Assembly: GCA_037903355.1 (NCBI GenBank)
Contig: JBAJFE010000026.1
Location: 372,001-436,000 of the forward strand
Direction of reading: 5' to 3'
Length of the DNA: 64,000 bases
Origin: Trichuris trichiura
Taxonomy: Eukaryota > Nematoda > Enoplea > Trichinellida > Trichuridae
Positions 58,521 through 64,000 of the stretch are shown here, piece by piece; position 1 is the stretch's first letter; every line of letters begins with the position of its first letter. The notes beneath the pieces were generated by a model. That model saw only the letters and a list, made by a program, of their open reading frames with translations, was not told the origin of the DNA and searched no databases. The position numbers were made by a program, and so were the translations under genes.

Positions 58521-61217
58521 TTATATTGTTCTCCATTGTGCAATTATTCAGTAAACAACAATAATGTTATTCTTATTGCTTTTCATTTTAAATCAATGCA
58601 GGATTGTCGTGCGCTGTTGTTTCCGATGCTGACGAAAACGTTCGAAAGCTTGCAAGGAGAGCAGGGATCGATTAATTGCGTTTTCACCGTATCGCATTCT
58701 TTTCGCATAAAGTAATAGAATTGCTTAGTCATGCCAGCAATGTCACCAGTCCGAGAAGATGAGAGCTTACGTCATACCGAAGCTGAGTGCGTATGGAACA
58801 GCTTCTTATCCGTGACTGCTTCAAAATACAAACTCATGCGAAAAGCAGCTTTCTGACACTACAATCTGAACATTGTTCGTATATTTCCGGGATATTGAAG
58901 GTATGCGTGAAAGCGAAAAGATAGAAACGGTGGTTCAATTAACATCAAGTTACCCAAAGAAGTGTACATGGATTTTTGCCGTTTCGAAAGGAAAAAACCC
59001 ATGCACACTTCCTTGAACAATTCGACCCGCGACAAGCTTTTTGTCTTACACCATCAGGTCATTTATGAATGCATATTAATTATACAAATGTTCATGCCAG
59101 TTAGCACATGACATGTTATCAAACTTAGAGCAAAGTAAGCATCGCTCTATTACGATGTTTGATTTGCTAGTCAGTCACCACGAAAAAGTGTCTCCACACT
59201 TCATTGAGTTTGAAGACATACACGTATGGTACCATATGAAGACTTTCAAAGAGATTTTGTGCAATTAATGAATATCCAGTTAATACAGTTTATTACAGCA
59301 AACGATTAAGTCGTTTTACCAAAGTGCAGCTTGTTTAGCTTGTTAAAAAATAGATTGTTCGTCGTGGATCTCGTTTTACCGTACGAATAGCAGCCTGAAG
59401 TTCGCTAGTATAGTAGGAACGCCCCAGTCATAGTATTGGTCATATAGAGGTGCTGCAGTCGTTCAGGTAACTGATCAGTGGAATAAAGGAAAAATTATTG
59501 CTTTTAGCGTTCACGATTGTATCTTCAATGTAAAGCGCAAATACTGCAAGGCATATACAACGACGGTGGAAACCGTTTCGTTGTATTTTCAATAGATCAG
59601 ATTGCTTGTATTGTGCACAGTTGCTAAAATAACATTATTTTCTCTCGCGAAAACATTCAGCAAGCCTACAAGGCAAGGTTAACTAACTTTGCTTTACACT
59701 TTAAAACCAACACATTCTGTCTACCCGCCGCACCCATTCGGAGCAAAGAAAACTTTTCACCGCCCATAAAGAAGCAGTTTGTTCACTAAAAAACCTCAAT
59801 GCTAACGCAACACTTTTGTCTGTAAACAAAAGGTTGATAAAGCTCGCGTTTATGTTTGCTGCACTAAAAATCGTAATAAACCTAAATATAGCGCCCAATT
59901 TCGCTACAACATTTCCAAATATTGCAATTAAAAGAACTTTTATACACTTGACCCAACGAAATTAGTATTTATTCAGAGACTTTACTGTCCACAGTCAACC
60001 GTCCGCAATGCGTTTCTCTCCTTTCTCAGCTGATCCTATCGGCTGGAGTCTAATCTTTTATTCAATGTAAAGAGGAAAGGAAAACGATTAACTTCTTTAC
60101 TACAGTTAACAGGAAAAAAGTCCACTGCAGATTGAAAAAACTTTGTAACAGGAGAACGTCAAGCTGTACAGTTGTTTATTCTGTATGGTAATGGACGTTC
60201 ACTGTGTACATTCACAATATGCAGCTTTTCCGGTATGACCATAATTTATCCTCAGCGAAAATCAATGCAATCACCTGGTTACATTTTCTGGAGACTGTAC
60301 ATGTACAAAAAATGGTCATTGCCATAAAGAATGATTCTACAACAGAAAACTCAATCTGAATATAGTGATACGAGTAATAAACACAGCTTATTACTTCAAT
60401 CCGTAAATCACTTAACGCCACCAACGCAATCTAACCAACATGCGTTAAGCCATGCTACAATATATTTATATCGCAATTGTTAGCTTACCTCTAAGAAAGC
60501 TTCCACAAGTTCTCTACATTCTTATTACGGCAAACAACATAGCTACTTATGTGTTAAGCCATTCGATGAAGGCAACGTTCGCGCAATACAAGGAAGGTGA
60601 GAGGTAGATTAAGTAAAGAAATAAAAAACGAACAGACTAACGATTTTCATTGTTCTATAATACACGTATTACTTGCATTCATAGCTAGTAGGTTGCCTTC
60701 CGAAAGATCCATGAAAATCTCCTTTTAAAGTATGCCTTTGATCATTTATTGTAATGTTAAATATCTTGTCTGCCTTGTATATATCAATTTCGGATCTCCC
60801 ACTTGTGAAGCTGGAGTAACCCATGGGAAACCAATACCTAAAACCAAAATGCTGACATAGCATAATCGAAATTATTATGGACAGACAGTCAGTAACTGAA
60901 CAGCCTTTCTATTACTGCTGTTCATGACAAGTTGAAAAATGTTTTGAATTTTACAAGATACTTAACGAGAAATGCTTCTGTGATACGACGCAAGACCGCC
61001 TGAAGCAACACAGGCAAGAGGATCACTAATAAAAAGGCATTTGACGATCTCATAAGGTCTGCAATCTATAATAATGGGGTCATCGCGTAAATGAAATGAA
61101 GATTTTTCAATAGTTTTTTAATTGGCGAAAACGTTTAGAAACACGTTTCTGCTCTGAAAAGAAGTCTAAGCGTTTGTGATTGTCAATACGCGGTTGCATT
61201 GCAAACGAGTAGAAGTA
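58521..61217. other. Downstream flank of kringle gene 2
   Basis: Collinear with 39976-43273 minus the 571-bp insert. Open frames here are short and mostly not shared with unit 1. The minus-strand frame near 60700-60920 matches the candidate at 42593-42962 but without intact splice signals. Confidence 0.35.
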
Positions 61218-61503
61218 CAGTCGGTCCTCGTTATTCGCACGGTTTGTCCGGGGTGAAATAGTGACATCATCTTTTACACGGCAGCACACGAGATAAAGCA
61301 CAGAACAGTTAGTTGTCGCTGGAAGCGTTTGTAGGGAGACGCAGTCAGTGAATGAGAGGACTTAGGTGCCATCGGTGAGGAGGAGCTCATGGACATAGTG
61401 AATATTTCCAAAGAGTTGGAAGGTGAGGGTTTCTCCGACACGACAGAAGACGATATCAGGGAGCACATAGAAGTTTGTGGAAAAACGTTCACCAATGAGG
61501 AAC
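61218..61503 (+). mobile_element. Tigger/pogo-like remnant E, truncated right border of the array
   Basis: It begins CAGTCGGTCCTCGTTATTCG and follows remnants B-D through GTGAATATT and GGAGCACATAGAAGTTTGTG, then homology stops at about 61503 next to GGAACCCGGGGAAC. The lost right half and the change to unrelated sequence mark the end of the duplicated region. Confidence 0.7.
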
Positions 61504-62140
61504 CCGGGGAACTAAAATCCGTGCACATTTCTTATTACTGTTAGGACTAATTCTGAGTAAATAGTCAGACGAGCAGCATATCGAAGAAAATAATAAATTA
61601 CAAGTATGACGTATGCTTATACCTAATTTGGATAAATGAGAAACTAAAAGCAGCTGGTGAATGATAGCACAACACGTTAATAGTAAGTATTAATATAATG
61701 TGCAAGTTGAAAAGTCGCAGGAACAGAGAAAACATTTTCTCAGGTCACATAATGGAATCATACCTCTATATACGCAAAACAAAATATCGTGTTACGGCTA
61801 TATCCCCACTAAAAATAACGTCACTGATTTCTTAAGACAAACTACATCGGCTCAATCTGCGGATAAGGAGAGCCCCACTCTAACAGGATTGGGTTCGATC
61901 AATAGTAGTAACTGAACGCTGACATGGAAGAGGCGCGCTAGTTGGCAGAATTCCTCGAGAAAGCTATAATTCACCAATAACAGGTACTTGTACAACTGCA
62001 GTTCTACAGAATTATGGATCAGACTACTGAAGAAATACAGCACCACATTACAATCCTGTTATGAGGCAGAACCACTTTTAAAACTTTAGCATTTTGTGGC
62101 AGGTACGTAAGTTTTCATGACAAAATATTTCATAAAGTTG
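61504..62140. other. Unassigned DNA between the array and the RNA Pol I region
   Basis: No domain, RNA gene or transposon end found up to about 62020. From there the sequence is a diverged partner of about 6480-6560. A GGGTTCGATCA word near 61890 recalls a tRNA B box, but no A box or cloverleaf goes with it. Confidence 0.3.
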
Positions 62141-62360
62141 GACCCATTGATGATCAAGACTTTTACTCCAGAGCTTTCGGTCCGCCGTAGACACGTCATC
62201 AGCAGTAAGATCAGCGGTAAGAATTCGTGAAAATAAGCAATCCTTGGAAAAACCAATGGTGGCATACGTTATTTGCACCAATTCTTACCTGATGACGTGT
62301 TTACGGCGGACCGAAAGCTCTGGAGTGAAAGTCTTGATAATCAATGGGTCCTACCGCATA
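62140..62360. mobile_element. Foldback element with hammerhead-like motif
   Basis: Inverted arms (about 62145-62230 and 62280-62355; outer words GGACCCATTGAT.ATCAAGAC and GTCTTGATAATCAATGGGTC) hold the motif in antisense (62171-62202) and sense (62289-62320: CTGATGACGTGTTTACGGCG, then GACCGAAAGCTCTGG). The copy at 6.4-6.6 kb lacks this insert as far as I can follow. Confidence 0.65.
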
Positions 62361-62597
62361 GGAATACTGTCCATGAAGGTTTTAAAACTTTAAACAAAAA
62401 GTAAGCAAACTCAGGAGTATGCATAAAAATTAGAACGATAAGTACTGTAAAAATAATTCTGAAAGTGATTTTAGCTAAAATGTTTCATTACGACTTGACA
62501 ATATTCGAAACGCAAAGTGTTAACTAGAGACTACTAATGCAAACAATTTCGTATAACGCGTTGGGTGACGTATAGCAAATACTAATGGTAATCTTAC

Positions 62598-62714
62598 CTT
62601 GAAACCAAAAAGGGTAGTTTGCGCTGGATTACCAATTCTTTGTTTAAATGCACCTTGACCAAAACTAAATACCGATAAAGGATTCGCAGGTTTAATAATC
62701 GACAGACTGATCAT
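62598..62714 (-). CDS. Possible first exon of an FG-repeat nucleoporin (NUP98-like)
   Basis: A 39-codon frame starts MISLSIIKPANPLSVFSFGQ, continues GAFKQRIGNPAQTTLFGFK and ends exactly at a donor, AAG|GTAAG. The FG-type spacing and the QTTLFGF phrase recall the N-terminal region of NUP98-type nucleoporins, which line the nuclear pore. The copy at 6838-6950 is decayed (SVFGFGRSAF then damage). I cannot identify the following exon, so a pseudogene or an exon fragment remains possible. Confidence 0.3.
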
Positions 62715-62836
62715 ATTTTAAAACTTTAAAAAATTTACCGTAGCAAAGTTGAGGCTTTTTTAACCGCGTCACTGTTATTTTATGTTTTGATGGGCTGTTC
62801 ACGCATCAGCCTTTTCGCCTACATTCGAGAAGCTAC

Positions 62837-63050
62837 GCGGAAAAGTTAGACGGAGTAAAATGGCAAAAAACTAACAAATGCTAAGAAGAGAAAAAAAAGT
62901 AATATCGTCATGGTAGTTGCTTCGAGAAATTTTTCTACGCGGAAAAGTTGGGCAGAGTAAAAAAGCAAAAAACTAACAAATGCTAACAAGAGAAAAAAGT
63001 AATATCGTCGTGGTAGTTGCTTTAGGAAATTTTTCTCCGCAAGCTACGCG
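62837..63050. repeat. Two tandem ~106-bp units downstream of the RNA Pol I gene
   Basis: The block CTACGCGGAAAAGTT ... GAGTAAAA ... CAAAAAACTAACAAATGCTA ... AGTAATATCGTC.TGGTAGT occurs twice in a row. Single diverged copies lie at 7360-7450 and 8620-8680 beside the polymerase pseudogene. Confidence 0.7.
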
Positions 63051-63219
63051 TCGACTTCCTTAGTCTTCCACGCAACGGAGGCTCACAGTAAAAGTTAGCT
63101 CAACGTTAAATACGCCTGCTAAACAGGTTACGCTATTCACTGAGAAAAACATCCAGTCAACTGGACCAAATCTAAAAACGTTACTATTAACAGGTTTACT
63201 GCAAGATTCCAACAATTGC

Positions 63220-63994
63220 CTAATACAAAGGATAGAGAATATCAAAGCATCCAGTACCAATGCGAGGCAATCGACCAACGACCAATCCCGAAGATGGCGT
63301 CCTTAAGATATCCTCGCTATCTATAAGGCAAAGTTTTAAACAACAGCTGTTGTAGAGTTCCAAATCGAAATACTATTGAGTATAGCGTCTTTCATAAATG
63401 CCATAGTGGTTTCAAAGGTCATTTTTTGTAATGGAGATGTCGACGTGTACATGTAACTTCTGTAGAAGGGTTGATACATGCCGGTATGGGTCATATAATC
63501 AGCCAATAGAGACAAATGCCTATAGTCAACGTCTATACCATAACAGGCAAACACAGACTTCGTTTCCTTAATAGGTACAATTAGTTATTCGTCGCTTTTG
63601 AAATTGTTGCAAAAGAGAAACCTGAACAATAGAACTTGCGGCTGCTTCAATGCCAAACAACTCTTGCATTACGTGAATATCATTACATCTGATACGATTG
63701 ACGTCGAATATGTCGGGTCGATTAAAGAAAACCTGCGATGAAAAAAATGTGTTTAAGTAAAACAGCAGTTCGTGAGTGCACCTTCAAGTTGACTCCTTCG
63801 GTTACGAGAACTCGCTTGCCCTTCTCTTCCTTAAGCATGCATCGCTTGATTCCTTTCACCGACTGGATGGTAAACGTTTCCGACAAACGTCGTACCAAAT
63901 AGCGTACGTCGATCATGCCATGAGTGAGCGGAACCTTAAGCGGGAAAAAGGAAAGATACTACATACGAAGCATACCGGAGAGCGTAAACCTTGA
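63220..63994 (-). CDS. RNA polymerase I largest subunit (RPA1 / POLR1A family), C-terminal exons, runs off the window
   Basis: Minus-strand exons are 63782-63934, 63622-63732, 63374-63566 and 63220-63320, plus perhaps 25 bases at 63970-63994. Introns of 49, 55 and 53 bp separate the four, with GT/AG ends and matching phases. The join is open and ends at TAG (63220-63222). It reads, in order, SVKGIKRCMLKEEKGKRVLV with TEGVNL, DIFDVNRIRCNDIHVMQELF, GIEAA, YGIDVDYRHLSLLADYMTHT, SPLQKMTFETTMAFMKDAIL and the terminal GLVVGRLPRIGTGCFDILYP. These are hallmark blocks of the RPA1 C-terminal jaw/cleft region and end where the family normally ends, so this copy appears intact. The enzyme makes pre-rRNA in the nucleolus. 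A decayed duplicate lies at 7636-10760. Confidence 0.9.
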
Positions 63995-64000
63995 TTGAAG

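Noticed and set aside
61880..61900. GGGTTCGATCA as a tRNA B box
   Set aside because: No A box, acceptor stem or cloverleaf can be drawn around it.

Overview
This is animal (invertebrate) nuclear DNA. It is AT-rich, its genes are split by introns, and it is crowded with decayed transposons. The conserved genes have very short introns (about 40-65 bp) mixed with long, transposon-filled ones. Together with Penelope-type retroelements this would suit a clade I nematode such as a whipworm relative, but that assignment is a guess.

Layout. (1) 1-11 kb: dispersed repeats, a ~455-bp satellite block at about 2.03-4.56 kb, and a decayed minus-strand copy of the RNA polymerase I largest-subunit gene (7.6-10.8 kb) carrying a small hAT-type insertion. 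(2) 11-24 kb: repeat-rich DNA with foldback elements carrying a hammerhead-like motif, a few low-confidence exon-like stretches (13.06, 15.13, 16.4-16.8, 17.2 and 18.25 kb), a 41-bp minisatellite at 19 kb, and a second copy (21.8-23.5 kb) of the 0.4-2.2 kb repeat. (3) 23.9-61.5 kb: a tandem duplication of two units of about 19.3 and 17.9 kb. Each unit starts at a Tigger/pogo-like DNA transposon remnant, and a third, truncated remnant closes the array. Each unit carries one copy of a six-exon gene for a secreted-then-anchored multi-kringle protein: signal peptide, about seven kringle or kringle-like modules, one transmembrane helix and a basic cytoplasmic tail. Intron 1 of both copies holds the same broken Penelope-like retroelement with RT and GIY-YIG remains, and intron 3 holds another Tigger remnant. 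(4) 61.5-64 kb: a foldback element, a possible FG-nucleoporin exon, and the intact 3' end of a real RNA polymerase I largest-subunit gene on the minus strand, which runs off the window.

The two kringle genes share all splice phases. Copy 1 (27938-39975) joins to an open 1121-codon frame. Copy 2 (47131-58520) has two opposite 1-nt frameshifts inside the exon 3 kringle. The N-terminal ectodomain differs between copies by roughly 75 residues in about 260 (hand count), while the upstream region and the rest of the gene are almost identical.

The most unusual signal is a family of small elements built around a CTGANGA - stem - GAAA motif, which resembles a hammerhead ribozyme core. It also occurs at both ends of the Penelope-like element. 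Three such elements (99, 454 and 571 bp) sit in unit 1 with 12-14-bp target-site duplications and are absent at the matching sites of unit 2, so they moved after the duplication. A fourth, in the Tigger remnant at 43.3 kb, has a 10-bp duplication. A second module found near some of these motifs is a short hairpin with compensating base changes between copies. All statements come from reading the sequence by eye; no alignment or database search was run.
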